The notes under the pieces were generated by a model. That model worked only from the letters and a program-made list of their open reading frames with translations, was not told where the DNA came from and did no database searches. From Methylotenera sp. RIFCSPLOWO2_02_FULL_45_14 (GTDB lineage: Bacteria; Pseudomonadota; Gammaproteobacteria; Burkholderiales; Methylophilaceae): a stretch of DNA of 64,000 nucleotides. Position 1 is the first letter of the stretch, and each line of letters opens with the position of its first letter. The stretch is from contig MHBU01000025.1 in the NCBI GenBank assembly GCA_001803395.1, positions 1 to 64,000 on the forward strand, written 5' to 3'. The translations under genes were made by a program, and so were the position numbers. Below, in pieces: positions 63,215-64,000 of the stretch.

Positions 63215-63853
63215 TTATGGCGCGGGCAACGGCGTGATGGTCATCAGCGAACTGTCGCCATCCGCCTGTTTAATCTCTATGGTACGCAGCGCATTGCCTG
63301 AACCGGCAATGCTTATCTTTGCCACCACTTTTTTCATTTTATCTTCTGCTGGCAGTAAGACGAGATTCCAGCTCTGTTCATCGCCTTCCATACTCAATTT
63401 ATAAGTGCGCTCCAGCGCCTTGCGGTCGCCCGCTAGGGTGCCGCGTATGCTGTCTATAAACGCCGCTAACTCAGGATAGCTTTGCAATGACAGTGCACGC
63501 TTTTTGCCACGCTGCTCTATGGTCAAGGTATCCTTGTCCAGCAACATGCTCTCGGCCTTGGGTTTTAAGGTGCGTTTTTCCAAGCGGTCTGGGGCGCTAT
63601 AAAACAGTTCACCAGATGACTCTACAGGCCTGTCGAGCATGGCGATGGATTTCTTTTCAACAAAGCTGGCATGGCCAGTGCGTATGTCTGCCAGAGATTG
63701 CATCAGTTGCTCTATGCTCCAGCCAGAATCATGCACGCTTTGCTCGGCATGGCTGATTGGTACAGTCAGCAGCATGCTGAGCAATAGCAAGCTTTGTATT
63801 ATCCAGCGTAAAAATTTACCATGTGTGGCTTCTATTTTATTCATTTTTTTCAT
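63215..63853 (-). CDS. LolA-like outer membrane lipoprotein carrier family protein
   Basis: Signal peptide; MQSLADIRTGHASFVEKKSIAMLDRPVESSGELFYSAPDRLEKRTLKPKAESMLLDKD. Confidence 0.85.
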   Translation of the reverse strand: MKKMNKIEATHGKFLRWIIQSLLLLSMLLTVPISHAEQSVHDSGWSIEQLMQSLADIRTGHASFVEKKSIAMLDRPVESSGELFYSAPDRLEKRTLKPKAESMLLDKDTLTIEQRGKKRALSLQSYPELAAFIDSIRGTLAGDRKALERTYKLSMEGDEQSWNLVLLPAEDKMKKVVAKISIAGSGNALRTIEIKQADGDSSLMTITPLPAP

Positions 63854-64000
63854 TCAAGGATGCAGGCACCGATTGCCAGTAATCGAAAAAATTAAACCAG
63901 TTATATGGCGCCAGACGAGTATAGCGGTTCAGCAGTTCGGTATAGCGAGCAATCGCCATTTCCACGGCCTGATCGCGCTGGCCTCTCGGCGTTTCGGAGA
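63837..64000 (-). CDS. LpxL-like lysophospholipid acyltransferase, C-terminus (partial at window edge)
   Basis: Reverse translation of the edge: SETPRGQRDQAVEMAIARYTELLNRYTRLAPYNWFNFFDYWQSVPASLNEKNE*; overlaps the LolA-like start. Confidence 0.75.
   Translation of the reverse strand, partial: SETPRGQRDQAVEMAIARYTELLNRYTRLAPYNWFNFFDYWQSVPASLNEKNE

Noticed and set aside
1-64000. tRNA genes, CRISPR arrays, complete IS elements, prophage or toxin-antitoxin modules
   Set aside because: No cloverleaf/TpsiC signature, direct-repeat/spacer array, transposase, phage or TA protein was recognised by eye; a tool run (tRNAscan-SE, CRISPR finder, ISfinder) would be needed to exclude small or degenerate cases.

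Overview
This 64-kb window looks like a betaproteobacterial chromosome, probably a methylotroph related to Methylophilaceae (inferred from gene content plus a pqqA gene; not verified). The left ~51 kb is mostly conserved core genome: tyrS, M23 peptidase, anmK, gltA, erpA, bactofilin, argC, rpsI-rplM, ubiA-ubiC, recG, ridA, spoT/rel, rpoZ, gmk, yicC, Ser/Thr kinase + PP2C phosphatase, rph, rdgB, hemW, hflX, argH, algZ/algR-like two-component pair, hemCDXY, ferredoxin reductase, fxsA, cutA, dsbD, tlpA-like, aroQ, accBC, prmA, PAS-GGDEF, oxyR-katA, terC, AI-2E permease, yqhA, htpX and nhaR. The right ~12 kb (51.8 kb to the right edge) is the left part of an aryl-polyene/xanthomonadin-like pigment cluster: XanB2-like chorismatase, acyltransferase, GT2, ketoreductase, dehydratase, chain-length factor, ketosynthase, NodB-type deacetylase, alpha/beta hydrolase, MMPL exporter, LolA-like protein and the end of an LpxL-like acyltransferase. 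It also contains an unexplained secreted Tyr/Trp-rich protein with a Gln/Arg-rich tail. Items missing from the ORF track: a 23-aa orphan pqqA followed by a 30-nt-period repeat that recreates an in-frame Asn-Arg-stop three times; a 28-aa small ORF upstream of katA; two intergenic elements bounded by inverted repeats (202 and 147 bp); a decayed SBP-PAS-EAL pseudogene; and tandem stringent-type promoters at the left edge pointing off the window, probably to an rRNA operon. No tRNA, CRISPR array, IS element or prophage was recognised.
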